From: JAIRVZ01 sp031553755
GTDB taxonomy: Bacteria > Bacteroidota > Bacteroidia > Bacteroidales > Azobacteroidaceae
NCBI GenBank assembly: GCA_031553755.1
Contig: JAVBKZ010000061.1
Coordinates: forward strand, 51,234-115,233
Length of the DNA: 64,000 bases
Direction: 5' to 3'
In this document: piece after piece, positions 45,901-56,006 of the stretch
Numbering within the stretch: position 1 is the first letter of the stretch
Layout of the letters: every line of letters begins with the position of its first letter
Notes under the pieces: generated by a model
Seen by the model: only the letters and a program-made list of their open reading frames with translations
What the model was told of the DNA's origin: nothing
Database searches by the model: none
Position numbers and translations under genes: made by a program

Positions 45901-48900
45901 GTCGGAATAAATAAGATTGTCGCTTTTCCTGTTTCCTGAGCGTTTAATGTCCATGCTCCATCCAAATCGCCTGAGAATTTATCCAAACTTTCGTTATTGA
46001 TTTGGAATTCATGAGGTGTCGTTTGATTTCCATTCTCATCTTTCACCACCAAATTCAATTTCACGTTATTCATTGGAATATTTTCATGTCCATTAAATAC
46101 AGTCAATGTACCGCGGAATGCTTGGCGGGTCATGGTCATGGATTGTGAGAATTGGAGAGAGATAGAAGAACAAACAGAATTACTATGTTCATTTATCTGT
46201 TTTTGTATTTTTTCAAATTCGTTATTAAGTAGATCTGACATAGAATCATATCCATACTCTTTTGCCTTATCCTCATATAATTGAATTTCATTCATATAAT
46301 CATTTACCCTGTCCAAATTCACATAATTTTCATTATTTACCATTTCTCCATTTAAAATCATGCGGGTATTATTCCATCTTTCAATAAAACTAATTAATTT
46401 ATCTTCCTCAATATTGATTGGTTTAATTTTAATTAAATCTTCATACGAAATTGAATTTTCAAGAGGATTTAATGATAAAAAGGAAACGTAAAAATTATTT
46501 AATTCATTTTCATTACATGTTAACCAAGCTTCATCTCCAAAATAATAATTTGTTAGATTTAATATTTCTAGATATTCTTCGTATGCAAATTTTAATCTTT
46601 CTTGAAAAGATGATATGTAAGAAGGATAACCTACAGTCTCATTTGTAGATTTAAGTAATCTATCACAAGGGTCCAAAAAACCAACTAAACAAGATCCAAC
46701 ACTTCCTCCATTAGTAGGTAAACATCCTCCGATAGATGTAGCAGGACACCAAATTTTTTCTTTATTTGTTTTAAAAGTCCACCCAGAGGCACATCTACCA
46801 AGTCCCCAAGCACAACCAAATTTAGGAATAAGTCCTAAACCACAATCAATTATTTTATTCCTAAATTTATCTTCACAATCATTACAATTTCTTTCTATTA
46901 CTGGAAGATTTGAATTATAACTAGCATCAACTATACATTGCCAACAAGTTCCCCCTCCTGGGCCACCTGGACCCGTATCTCCACCAGATCCTGAACCTCC
47001 AGAAATATAGGGAAATATAGAAGAACATTCACCCCAAGTATAATTGGCCATAGCTGTACCCAATTTATCTTCAAGACCACAATACCAGGTATAGTAAAGT
47101 CCAATTGCTCCAGCAATACAACCAATTATATGATGTGGACCCGCAGCCTTTAATTCCGATTGTTCATTGATTGTCATCTTCACATAAAATATAGTACTTT
47201 GCTGAGGTGCTAATGATTCTATCGGATTTTGAGAAAGAAGTTCAAAGCTAATTTCATCTATTTGAGGTAATGCAATCGTAACATTATTTGCGGCTATCAA
47301 TCCTTTATTTGTCGCTACAATAGAAAATACTTGATCTTCATATTCTAATTTTTCAGGGAAAATAACTTCTACTACTGGAACCGGGACATTTGTTTCATAA
47401 CTTACAGTAGTTTTCACTTCATACTTATCTTCGACTTCTGTTTCAACAACTTCCCAAGAATATGTTATCGCCTGAAAACTCAGATTGACCACCTTTTTTG
47501 TTTCTTTTCCCGGATCGACCAAAATATTATTCTGATATCGATCATGCTTTTCCGCCGATACTTCTATGCCATAATATCCTTCAGGCAACTCAACCGAAAA
47601 TATTCCGTTTACACCTGTGGTTCCCTGAGCAACAACAGCTCCGGTTACCGGATGTTTGACCACCACTTTGGCTCCTGCCAAATGGGGCGCTTCTGCTGTA
47701 TAATAAGTATATTCGTCGCAAACATCAATAACTAAAGTGCCTTTCGATTCGGAAACAGGTTCTACACTGAAATTGAGTGACATACCTTGTCCGTTTTCAC
47801 AATTGATACCGATATTTCCTGTAACCGGAACATTCAAGGCCATATCGTTTGTCGGTGTCAATCGAAGAATAACTGTTGCCGATTCGCCGTTTTTCAGCGA
47901 GGCCATTTCCTTTGGTGTAGCCAAAGTCATCCAAGACGTATTAGGTAAACTCAAGGTAATCTTTCCGGTTTCGCCTTTACCCGTATTGGTTATGGTGAAC
48001 GGATAATCACGCGAAGCACTTTTGGTCATCGTTGTATTGATAAATGGAATACTCGCGGTCAGTTGTCCTTTGGGAGAGCGGCAATAATAATAAATTGTCA
48101 AATCCAACATAGCCCCTTCGGTGGTTGTAACATGCGCCTTGATTTGTTCCCAGTCACTGCCTTCGGTTGGAGCATGTCCGGTAATGGTATATTTCAAGTC
48201 AATTGTTCCATCTGCAGCAATTTCGGCAACCGGTTCGAAGCTTACGTCACAATTAGCAGGTTTTGAAACAATTGTTGTCGAAATATTTGTCAACTTAAGC
48301 GTTCCGGGATTTGAGAGTTGGATCGTTCCGTTATAAAGCTCATCTGTAAGCGTTTCGCATTTGATATAATCGGAAGCTGTACGTTTCAATCCGTAAATAT
48401 CAAATGTAGCCTGTTCGGTCGATAAACCTTCATTCGGATAACATGCACCAACGGCAAAGTGCCCCGATTGATAGGTTTGCGGTTGGAATGTAGTTTGGAA
48501 TTTCCCATCGGATCCTGTCGTTGCATTTATGACCTGACGGATTCCCGAATTAATGATATAAACATCAACCGGAGCATTGGCAATGCCGTTTCCGGAAGCT
48601 GTTCCATTAATAATAACAGCTTCTCCTGGTTTATATATCTTTTTATCTGTCGTTACAGTTATTGTATATTTGGGCAATAATTGGATGGCTATTTTTTCTG
48701 AGTTGTTATTAATATCCAACAATTCTTTTACAGCCCTTTCTTCATTTACAATGGCCGAAATAGTATAACTGCCGGTAATATCCGGTAAAGTAATATTTTT
48801 CGTAAGCGTTTCGCTTTCTCCAACAGCCAATGCTTTTTGTGTATACAAGGTAATGAGTTTTGCTGTACTATTACTTAAATATACATTGACTTTTGTTTGA

Positions 48901-51128
48901 GAAGGAAGAACGGCCGCGCCTTGATTGGATATCGTAATATTGATATCTAATTTACCGGCAGCCTCAACCTGACTGGCCGACAATCTGAAATCAAAGATAA
49001 CAGCATCCGGTAGCGTTTGATCAGTAATCATTACCCAACAAACCCCTTTTGTATATCCGGTAGAAGTGGCGGTAAAGGTTACAGTTCTGTCACCTTCTGT
49101 TATATCGTTTGACTTGACAGACACCGGAACATCTACAGATGTTTGTCCGGCAGGAATCGTTACTGTTTTGTTGTAAGTCAGTTCACTATCGTGATCGCTC
49201 GAAAGCGTTACAGTTAATGCTTGCGCAGTAGCCGTATTCCGGCTGATTGTCAACACAGCAGCATCTGTTTTTCCTTCGAGCAACATGGTTTGAGAAGATG
49301 TTATTTTCAGAGCAGGTCCATCATCGTCTAAAACGGTAAGCCTGGCATGAACAATTCCGGCACTTGTTCCGGAAGCCGAACAGCTACAGGATGATATATA
49401 AACTGCCGCTGTAATATCTATTTCCTGATCACCATCGACCAAAGCATTATCAATGACTCCGACAGTGAAACGCGCTTCCTGTACACCGGGAGCTAATGTC
49501 AAAGTTTGAGAAGAATAGTATAATTTCCCATTCGAATTATCCGACAATTTAATTGTGATATTACTGTCTGTTTTGGTAAGCCGTTTAAGCACTGCCATGA
49601 CCGCCATCGGGCCGGCAGATTCGCTTACCGTTTCAGGAGCGATTGTCAACGATATTTCAGGTAAATCATCATCCAACAAGGTAACCGTAGTTTTTGCGGT
49701 TATATGATTCGACGCCGTTGCTGTAAATATGGCATCTATTGTTACATCCGGTAAATTATCGTTAATTGTTGTAACATTTACAACAACACTTTTTTGCCCG
49801 GCAGGAATATCTATTTTAGCCGGTAATTCAAAACGTTTTGAATGGTCGGAAGTCAGATAAACAGTCAGCGGATCATTAGTAATCAATTCGCGTTCAATGG
49901 TGAGTGTAAAAATATCTCCTTCATTTAATTCTGTTTTGGAAGCTTTGATAGTTAACGAAGGTATTTCATCGTCTTCGATTGAAATATTTCCTGCAACATC
50001 CGGATATCCGTTTCCTTTAGCTGTAATAATTATTGCTGGATTTACATTTAAAACAGCATTATCAATGGCATTGATATAAAATGTTACGCCTGATTGTCCG
50101 GCCGGTATTGTAACCGAAGCCGGAACATTCAAACGGGTCGCATCATCCGCAGATAAAGAAAATGTTTCTGCAGATACGCGGCTACCACTTCTGTACAAAG
50201 TGCATCTGACAGGTGATGCGTTATTTTCGTGAATAGTAGCTTGTGGTAATTCCAGTTTTAATTTTTTTCCAATTGTAATTCCGGATGCGGATAGCATGGT
50301 ATTGTTTGTTTGTGCCGAAGCCAATTCACCCAATCCGGCATCAGGAACTAACTTTACTTTTATTTTCACATTTCCGGAAACGCCCAGTATTTCGGGCAAT
50401 GTATATTCGACCTGACGACTGACAGAAGCTCCTGCCGCCAACAACTGGTCGTAATAAACTGTTCCTAAAAAGTAACTTTCTCCGTTATCAGCTACAAGCG
50501 ATAATTGTTCACTCCATCCTGCCCCGGTAATTTTATCGCCTTCGTTCTTTACAATATAAGAAAGAGAAATCCGGTCGCTTGGAGTATATGAGTTATTTGT
50601 TACGGTTACATTCAAAGCCGCAATGTCCGGCCGGGGTTCTACAAGCACTTTGAGATTTCCTGTTTCGAATGAACTCAACACATCATTTCCCGTTTTTGTG
50701 CTCAACACTACTTCGCTCATCGAAAAAGAATGAGTAGAATTTTCTGCCCAGTAGGAAGGAATTTGAATGGGAATATTGATTACTGTTCCGGAATTTCCCT
50801 TCAATGGCGAATTGGTGAGGGAAAATACGACAAACTGGTAATTATTACTGCCGAGATGTTTGACAGTAATTGTTTGGTCGCTTTTACGTTCTGTTAAAAC
50901 AACTTCCGAAACTGGCAATAAGGCTTCTTCCGGGATTTGCAACTTAAATTGCAAGGCCACAATTTCCGAATCATTTGTCAGATTCACCGGCACATTGACT
51001 TTTTTCCCGGCATTCACATCCGTTCCGGGAATAAACAGTTTATTTATTACCTGTTGCGAATATGTGGGGAAAATATTTAATAGTAGTCCCCACATGAATG
51101 CAATAAATAAAATATATTTAGGTTTCAT
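42987..51128 (-). CDS. Giant multidomain T9SS-secreted surface protein (2713 aa)
   Basis: Domains in order: signal peptide (1-25); cohesin-like beta domain (about 27-162); CARDB-like domain (167-280); four or five Calx-beta repeats (285-703; IPAGQSGVTF, DDDLPEISL, TEGDRTVTFTA); a second CARDB (706-817); Ig-like and carboxypeptidase-regulatory-like modules (818-1220); a Cys-rich then helical segment (about 1330-1660, 14 Cys) after a Gly-rich linker; further beta domains with a SbsA-type Ig domain (about 2060-2165); two InlB/bacterial-repeat domains (2185-2330); a GWNWI repeat region (2335-2480); and a T9SS type A sorting domain (about 2625-2713, LYPNPVKNTATIKYV). It should be a cell-surface adhesin or scaffold. 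It is last of a probable three-gene operon, 45 bp after the 1606-aa gene. Confidence 0.85.
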   Translation of the reverse strand: MKPKYILFIAFMWGLLLNIFPTYSQQVINKLFIPGTDVNAGKKVNVPVNLTNDSEIVALQFKLQIPEEALLPVSEVVLTERKSDQTITVKHLGSNNYQFVVFSLTNSPLKGNSGTVINIPIQIPSYWAENSTHSFSMSEVVLSTKTGNDVLSSFETGNLKVLVEPRPDIAALNVTVTNNSYTPSDRISLSYIVKNEGDKITGAGWSEQLSLVADNGESYFLGTVYYDQLLAAGASVSRQVEYTLPEILGVSGNVKIKVKLVPDAGLGELASAQTNNTMLSASGITIGKKLKLELPQATIHENNASPVRCTLYRSGSRVSAETFSLSADDATRLNVPASVTIPAGQSGVTFYINAIDNAVLNVNPAIIITAKGNGYPDVAGNISIEDDEIPSLTIKASKTELNEGDIFTLTIERELITNDPLTVYLTSDHSKRFELPAKIDIPAGQKSVVVNVTTINDNLPDVTIDAIFTATASNHITAKTTVTLLDDDLPEISLTIAPETVSESAGPMAVMAVLKRLTKTDSNITIKLSDNSNGKLYYSSQTLTLAPGVQEARFTVGVIDNALVDGDQEIDITAAVYISSCSCSASGTSAGIVHARLTVLDDDGPALKITSSQTMLLEGKTDAAVLTISRNTATAQALTVTLSSDHDSELTYNKTVTIPAGQTSVDVPVSVKSNDITEGDRTVTFTATSTGYTKGVCWVMITDQTLPDAVIFDFRLSASQVEAAGKLDINITISNQGAAVLPSQTKVNVYLSNSTAKLITLYTQKALAVGESETLTKNITLPDITGSYTISAIVNEERAVKELLDINNNSEKIAIQLLPKYTITVTTDKKIYKPGEAVIINGTASGNGIANAPVDVYIINSGIRQVINATTGSDGKFQTTFQPQTYQSGHFAVGACYPNEGLSTEQATFDIYGLKRTASDYIKCETLTDELYNGTIQLSNPGTLKLTNISTTIVSKPANCDVSFEPVAEIAADGTIDLKYTITGHAPTEGSDWEQIKAHVTTTEGAMLDLTIYYYCRSPKGQLTASIPFINTTMTKSASRDYPFTITNTGKGETGKITLSLPNTSWMTLATPKEMASLKNGESATVILRLTPTNDMALNVPVTGNIGINCENGQGMSLNFSVEPVSESKGTLVIDVCDEYTYYTAEAPHLAGAKVVVKHPVTGAVVAQGTTGVNGIFSVELPEGYYGIEVSAEKHDRYQNNILVDPGKETKKVVNLSFQAITYSWEVVETEVEDKYEVKTTVSYETNVPVPVVEVIFPEKLEYEDQVFSIVATNKGLIAANNVTIALPQIDEISFELLSQNPIESLAPQQSTIFYVKMTINEQSELKAAGPHHIIGCIAGAIGLYYTWYCGLEDKLGTAMANYTWGECSSIFPYISGGSGSGGDTGPGGPGGGTCWQCIVDASYNSNLPVIERNCNDCEDKFRNKIIDCGLGLIPKFGCAWGLGRCASGWTFKTNKEKIWCPATSIGGCLPTNGGSVGSCLVGFLDPCDRLLKSTNETVGYPSYISSFQERLKFAYEEYLEILNLTNYYFGDEAWLTCNENELNNFYVSFLSLNPLENSISYEDLIKIKPINIEEDKLISFIERWNNTRMILNGEMVNNENYVNLDRVNDYMNEIQLYEDKAKEYGYDSMSDLLNNEFEKIQKQINEHSNSVCSSISLQFSQSMTMTRQAFRGTLTVFNGHENIPMNNVKLNLVVKDENGNQTTPHEFQINNESLDKFSGDLDGAWTLNAQETGKATILFIPTKYAALNEPKNYSFGGTLSYLDPFTGLEVTRDLYPVTLTVKPSPDLDLTYFMQRDVLADDPLTTDVVEPMVPSEFSLLIHNVGAGEGSNIRMVTNQPEIVANEKGLLVNFELLSSQLNGADHTLALGGNVATEFGNIPARGAAYAQWWFTSTLQGHFTDYDVKATHVTSYGNPDLTLLNEVTIHELIRSIRIPAANNSFLTGFMANDIPDADDLPDMLYLSDGTTENVYITPNAQFVSNGNNQYTFTINPVQTGWNYGIVNDPTNGHQKLLSIKRLSDNTIIDLRNFWQTYCTLRDGKDPLYENKLHFADKFGTTSEQYLLTFEEKPAVTLAVESFTGIPQEGTVASIPVSEIVVRFNKPIDMSTFAAEDITLNCQGMKQDASLISITKLNDQEFKLNIAPIAQNDGYYVLTIQTSGITDNENFKGEVGKSANWIQYLDGKVQFTLNVTPENSGTVTPGSAKYGYKSVLNLLATPKPGYDFVSWNMNGNTLSSNATYSYTLQSPSSITALFKIKSYNVTVNYNQSGGAISGGATGIYEYGKVFNLTAIPVLGYVFTGWKVNGVLTETNPSLQFTLSDNIIIEALFIATETRTYNLQTGWNWISVSVKDPNLNNPVDLFNPILSNLITVKGQDKELSNEGESGLQGNLVSIEPAKSYKINMLQPATWQLKALPFMTDEATINLVSGWNWIGYLPSKEMSLKDALADLAAEENDVIKSQDRFSMFDGENWIGSLKKLSPNSGYMYYANQTKSFIYNSTISQTPENHNFSGIWNYDARKYPDNMNIVAKLYNGSDLVDSDVYSVGAFVGEECRGVGLATSGYLFITVHGEVKDETVKFKVKNSSTNDILSIKETVKFSSIINGTLDNPINMHLGEITGIDNIKINNIIGLYPNPVKNTATIKYVIDTNVTSLVLSVHDMLGKVVDRIEITSFAAGENEIVWQRGNLPAGSYFCTLEGFAQNKIIFKTVKKLLLE

Positions 51129-51173
51129 AATTTATTATTTTACATTTAGTTTATATTCTTTTTAAAGAATCTC

Positions 51174-54100
51174 TTATTTTTCAATCAACATTTTATTAGA
51201 TTCTTTCAGATAAAGCTTACCCTCTTTCAAAACTTCCAGTTCATAGAAATACAATCCGGCGGCTAATTTGGAGTTGGTATAAGTCATTCTATTTTCGCCC
51301 TGATTGACAGGAAGATCTTTAATTACATCTACCATTCGTCCGCTTGTGTCGTAAATTTTGATTTGCGCCGAAGAAATATTTTCATTCAAATAATAAATAA
51401 TTTCTGTTTTTTCTTTGAATGGATTGGGAGCATTGAATAAATTCAATTTTTCCTGTTGCTGCGTATTTATTCCTGTCGGGGCATTTACAATACGGCATTC
51501 AACCGGACGGGCTTGCTTGTCTGACAACAATACTCCTTCAATTGTTTGATTGACCGCGATACTGCACAATGCCGTTTTACCAACCGGAATCGCATTTCCT
51601 GCAATGGAGAATGCCAATACGCTGATTTGATTACCTGTTTCATGGATCGAAACTTGCATATCGCCTATCAAAGATTTTACATCGTTATTTGAATCCTGAC
51701 TCAAACGGATATCTAATCCTGTTATTTCTGTTTTAGTATCAAGATATACAATTCCATTTTCAATGTACAATTGGGTTCCGGATTCTGACGCGGAACGTAA
51801 TCCCGCAGGCGCTTGCAATGGCGATGATTGAATTAGATTGACTGTTAAAGCAATATCCTGTACATTTACTTTACTGTCGGCATTCAGATCGGCTGCCATG
51901 AAATTGAAAGGAACAGGTTTTTCTATCAAGATATGATTCAATGTTTGTTGTATATCTAAAATATTAACCAATCCATCTACATTTGAATCTCCTGAATCAT
52001 AAATCGCGGTATAATTCAAAGATGAATTTATTGTCGTTCCGTTAGTTTGACGAATTTCAATTGTTGCGTTTACCGGAATTTTGACATCTTCTCCAATGTT
52101 ATTAAAAAATGTTTCTACTCCGGTAGAAGAAAGGGATTGTTTATTTACTTTGGTTGAAGATACATAAACGTCAAACATAGGTACAACTCCAAAATTCTGA
52201 TTGGCATGATCATAAGTATAAATATTGGGCATATCTACAGAGAAAGATCCGTTGAATGCCAAATTTCCTTTATTAAAAATTTGTCCGTTGATTGCCAATG
52301 AGAGGATAGAAGAAGGTAATACCGTTTCTATTACAGTAAGAGAATTACCTTGTAAATCTAATTTCTGAAGTTGCGGTAAATTGCTCAATACAGCAGGGAT
52401 AGTTCCTACAAGATTATTAGATGGAAGTTCAATAGAAACAATATGCCCATCTAAAATTCCAACACCTGTCCAAGGTTGCAGATGCAGATTATTTTTGGAA
52501 ACAGTCCATTGTCTAATCCAACTATCACCACCTGTCACTCCATAGAACGCGACCAATGCCTGGTATTCCGCGTCCGGAACAGGAGTAGTGACTACATGTA
52601 CCGCCGTGAATATGAGCGAAGTATTATATGCGTTTCCATTGGTCTGTACGATTGAAATTTTATCATTTTCTCCTATATTTTCTACCCAAGAAGCGGAAAA
52701 TGTCAACTCTCCGAGTGTATTCGCGGTAGCTGTCCCTTTCGTTTCTCCGGCAACTTGGATGGTAAATCCATTTTGAGCATTGAAATTTTTACCACTTATG
52801 TTATAAGTACAAATATTAGGTAATTGAAGTTTGATTGTATTTCCATCAATTATTAATGCGTTTTCGTATTGAACTGTTTGATTGTCAATGTAAATATTGG
52901 TATTGGAATCAAATCCGAACGCCTCCGCCAATTGATCAATTGAATTGTATGATAAATTCAATGTTTTCAGTTTACTTAAATTATTCAAAGACGTGGGCGC
53001 TGTTCCGGTTAGTTTATTATTTGACAGGTTCAACGTTACCAGATTTGCTAAATTTCCTAAAACATCAGGAATGGTACCCGACAATGAATTATTATTCAAT
53101 ATCAAAGAGGTAATTGTTTGAGTATTAGCAATTGTCGCCGGAATATTTCCGGTCAACGCGTTATTTCCCAAATTAATTTCTTTGATCTGACTGAATGCAA
53201 ATAATTCTGCCGGGATATTTCCGCTTAAACCATTATTATTTAAGTTAATAGACACAACTTTCCCATTCAGGAACTGTACTCCATGCCAATTGTTAGGTGT
53301 AATTCTATTTGTATTGATATTCCATTTATTATTCCACGAAAATCCGTTCATGGCTGTATACAACGCCTTTAATAACTGATAATCTTCACTGTCCATAATA
53401 TCGGGAGAAATAATTATGTCAGAACTATTGAGTATGTTATTATTTTCATCGCTTTCCAAAATGGAGTTATACACATCAGTTGCTACGTGATAATAGAACT
53501 TTTGCAGCGTATCTGTTGGAGCTGTAATTTCAAATTCGTAAGAAATATCGCTTCCCGCAGGAATTGTTACATTGTTTCGCGCTATTGTTCCGAGTGTTGT
53601 ATAACTACCGGCAGAAAGAGAATTGTAATTACTCAGATAAACACGGTCAGACCAGCTACCTGTGATTTCAACTTCCGAATCATTGGTGATTGTATAAGAA
53701 AGGGCATACTTACGTCCGGATTGCATATTTTCAGGTAGAGATACTTGCGAAACTTTCAAATCCGGTAACCTGCGGATAGAAAAAGAGGCAACTGCGCTTT
53801 CTATTGAATTACATCCTCCATTCGCGACTACTTTCCATGAATATGATTCTCCATATTGACAAAAAGAGTTGTTGGTATAGGTCGTCGATGTTAAATCCTT
53901 AGCCAATGGAGTTTCCGGCATTGTTTCTCCTGTTTTCCAAACATATAAGTCATATAACGCATTTCCGACACTTTCCCATGAATAATTAATTTTTGTAGTA
54001 TACAGTGTTTCATCAATAGAAGGTGAGATTGTTTTCAAATCTCCGGAAAAAAGCGGTAAAACAACAATTCTATATTCTGTTTCAAATAAAGTAAGAATGC

Positions 54101-55994
54101 CTAATTTTATTCCCACTTTATATTTCAATGTATCCGACAACATGGTATTATTTACCAAAGTCATAGAAGGTATATCACCCGTTCCGCTACTCGTATGTCC
54201 GGAAATATGATTAACAGAATTAATCAAACTCCATTGATAACTTAGTCCGGTACTTATTACTGAAAAATCGACTTCTGTTGTAGTATTTCCGGAACAAATA
54301 GTTTGAGATTTGATATTATTAACTGCTGAAATGTCTATTTTTATTCCGAAAACATACAAATCGACGTTATCCAAAATCCACAAACCGGATAATGTTTGTA
54401 TAAACGCTATTGTTTCCGCGTTAGGTAACCCTGTCAATGAAATTGATGGATTAATTCCTTCGCCTTCTTTTGTAAAAAGAATATTATAATTTCCTTGTTT
54501 TAATTTCTCAGATACAGATGATAAAAGACTACTTGTTTCTGTTGATAGAAGCAACTCAAACATTTCTCCCGCTTGTGTTGAAACTGTAATATCCCCGTTA
54601 ATTGTAGATTTTGAGAGTAAGGTAAAAAAATCTTCTAAAGAAGTGAAATTTTTTACATCTGTTTTATTTTTATTCAGGGAAAACGTTCCCGACATTTTCC
54701 ACATATTTTCAGGATTAACCCGAATATTTATTTTGGAAGTATCGGAAGCGTAATCATTGGAAACAGCTAATTTTACTTCATAATTTCCTTCGGATGTATA
54801 GATGTGAAAAGGATTTTTTTCCGTACTTGTAGTTCCGTCTCCAAAACTCCACGAATAGGTGTCTGCATTGTCTGAAGATAAATTGGTAAACATCACCCTG
54901 TTCAGGAACTGGTCGGGATGAAAACTGGCATATACGTTATGCGCTTCCGAGGCGTTGAGGCTTAATGAGCCGTTTTTCGCTGTTGAATTTACATTACCTG
55001 AAGTTCCTCCCAACACTACATTTTCTATAGCTACCGGATAAATTTGTCCTACATTCCAAGATTCGGGAAATGTTACCGGAATTGTCAGTAATATTCCATT
55101 CGAATCCAAAAACGGTTGGGAAGTTGTATTGCTGATGTTAATCTGATAACTGTTATTTTTACTTTCTATTGATGTAATGGATAAATCATGACCGTTTTTT
55201 CGACTTGAAAGCATCGCCTGAGTTGTATTTACAACCGATCCTTCAGGAAATGTAATGTTGAATGTCGCGGAATAAATATCAATATTATGATTCAGTAAAT
55301 AGATTGGATAAGCAATTGTTTGTCCTTTATCTCCTTGTTGAGCCAAAGCGATTAAGCCATGTTCTACCCCTGTTGGAGTATTTGGCTCGGAAGGATTCCC
55401 CGGATCGTAATAATAGATGGCTTTGATGGTCGCGTCTTCAGTTCCCATTTGATAATAATAATTCCTATCGGTAGAAAGGGTATTGCCATCTTTTTGCCAT
55501 TCTTTGAACTTGAATCCTGTGTTTGTATAGGCATACAGGTAAATACTTTGTCCTTCTTCATAAGAATTGCCACTTGAGATATTACAACTTCCGGCGTTTT
55601 TCGGGTTGGTTTCTAAATATAGTTTATGCTTTACAGGTAACACGATTGGATTAGGTTCTGCCGGATTCGTAGGGTCATACTCAAAATAGGCGGTAAGAGT
55701 TACATCTTGGGCTTCTGTGGTATAATAGAATGAGGAAGAGGTCGATATCACCGTATCTCCTTTTTTCCATGACTTGAATTTAAAGCCGGAATTATTATAA
55801 GCGTATACATTAACACTTTTTCCGGAAGCGTATTTTCCTCCACCATAAACACTCCCTGCCCCCTTCGGGTTTGATTGAACCGTCAACGAATACAAAGCAT
55901 TCGGTTCGGGAGGGTTGGAAGGGTTAAACTGTCCTCGCGACGCTACACAACAGAGGAGTAGCGCCGAGAGAAAGATATATTTATATAGTTTCAT
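51174..55994 (-). CDS. T9SS-secreted cohesin-like / LRR / dockerin protein (1606 aa)
   Basis: Domains in order: signal peptide (1-22); two bacterial-repeat domains (35-110, 123-195); cohesin-like domain (about 211-350); PKD domain (352-427; YSWSFGDGTTS); Ig-like (560-650) and Fn3-like (650-740) domains; CARDB (745-860); plant-type leucine-rich repeats (870-1025 and 1142-1235; LNLSNNKLTGTAP); dockerin type I (1334-1390; two calcium loops DSNVDGLVNILDI and DLNADSKVNVQDI); T9SS type A sorting domain (1520-1606; NAPNPFKEKTEIIYYL). It is a surface-displayed binding protein with no catalytic domain visible. It begins 12 bp after the BspA-like gene, so they are probably cotranscribed. Confidence 0.87.
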   Translation of the reverse strand: MKLYKYIFLSALLLCCVASRGQFNPSNPPEPNALYSLTVQSNPKGAGSVYGGGKYASGKSVNVYAYNNSGFKFKSWKKGDTVISTSSSFYYTTEAQDVTLTAYFEYDPTNPAEPNPIVLPVKHKLYLETNPKNAGSCNISSGNSYEEGQSIYLYAYTNTGFKFKEWQKDGNTLSTDRNYYYQMGTEDATIKAIYYYDPGNPSEPNTPTGVEHGLIALAQQGDKGQTIAYPIYLLNHNIDIYSATFNITFPEGSVVNTTQAMLSSRKNGHDLSITSIESKNNSYQINISNTTSQPFLDSNGILLTIPVTFPESWNVGQIYPVAIENVVLGGTSGNVNSTAKNGSLSLNASEAHNVYASFHPDQFLNRVMFTNLSSDNADTYSWSFGDGTTSTEKNPFHIYTSEGNYEVKLAVSNDYASDTSKINIRVNPENMWKMSGTFSLNKNKTDVKNFTSLEDFFTLLSKSTINGDITVSTQAGEMFELLLSTETSSLLSSVSEKLKQGNYNILFTKEGEGINPSISLTGLPNAETIAFIQTLSGLWILDNVDLYVFGIKIDISAVNNIKSQTICSGNTTTEVDFSVISTGLSYQWSLINSVNHISGHTSSGTGDIPSMTLVNNTMLSDTLKYKVGIKLGILTLFETEYRIVVLPLFSGDLKTISPSIDETLYTTKINYSWESVGNALYDLYVWKTGETMPETPLAKDLTSTTYTNNSFCQYGESYSWKVVANGGCNSIESAVASFSIRRLPDLKVSQVSLPENMQSGRKYALSYTITNDSEVEITGSWSDRVYLSNYNSLSAGSYTTLGTIARNNVTIPAGSDISYEFEITAPTDTLQKFYYHVATDVYNSILESDENNNILNSSDIIISPDIMDSEDYQLLKALYTAMNGFSWNNKWNINTNRITPNNWHGVQFLNGKVVSINLNNNGLSGNIPAELFAFSQIKEINLGNNALTGNIPATIANTQTITSLILNNNSLSGTIPDVLGNLANLVTLNLSNNKLTGTAPTSLNNLSKLKTLNLSYNSIDQLAEAFGFDSNTNIYIDNQTVQYENALIIDGNTIKLQLPNICTYNISGKNFNAQNGFTIQVAGETKGTATANTLGELTFSASWVENIGENDKISIVQTNGNAYNTSLIFTAVHVVTTPVPDAEYQALVAFYGVTGGDSWIRQWTVSKNNLHLQPWTGVGILDGHIVSIELPSNNLVGTIPAVLSNLPQLQKLDLQGNSLTVIETVLPSSILSLAINGQIFNKGNLAFNGSFSVDMPNIYTYDHANQNFGVVPMFDVYVSSTKVNKQSLSSTGVETFFNNIGEDVKIPVNATIEIRQTNGTTINSSLNYTAIYDSGDSNVDGLVNILDIQQTLNHILIEKPVPFNFMAADLNADSKVNVQDIALTVNLIQSSPLQAPAGLRSASESGTQLYIENGIVYLDTKTEITGLDIRLSQDSNNDVKSLIGDMQVSIHETGNQISVLAFSIAGNAIPVGKTALCSIAVNQTIEGVLLSDKQARPVECRIVNAPTGINTQQQEKLNLFNAPNPFKEKTEIIYYLNENISSAQIKIYDTSGRMVDVIKDLPVNQGENRMTYTNSKLAAGLYFYELEVLKEGKLYLKESNKMLIEK

Positions 55995-56006
55995 ATTTTT
56001 CTAATT

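Noticed and set aside
46451..46648. 65-aa antisense frame inside the 2713-aa gene
   Set aside because: It is a by-product of the AT-rich, Asn/Leu-rich coding strand, with no start context or motif. The same holds for other frames opposite large genes.
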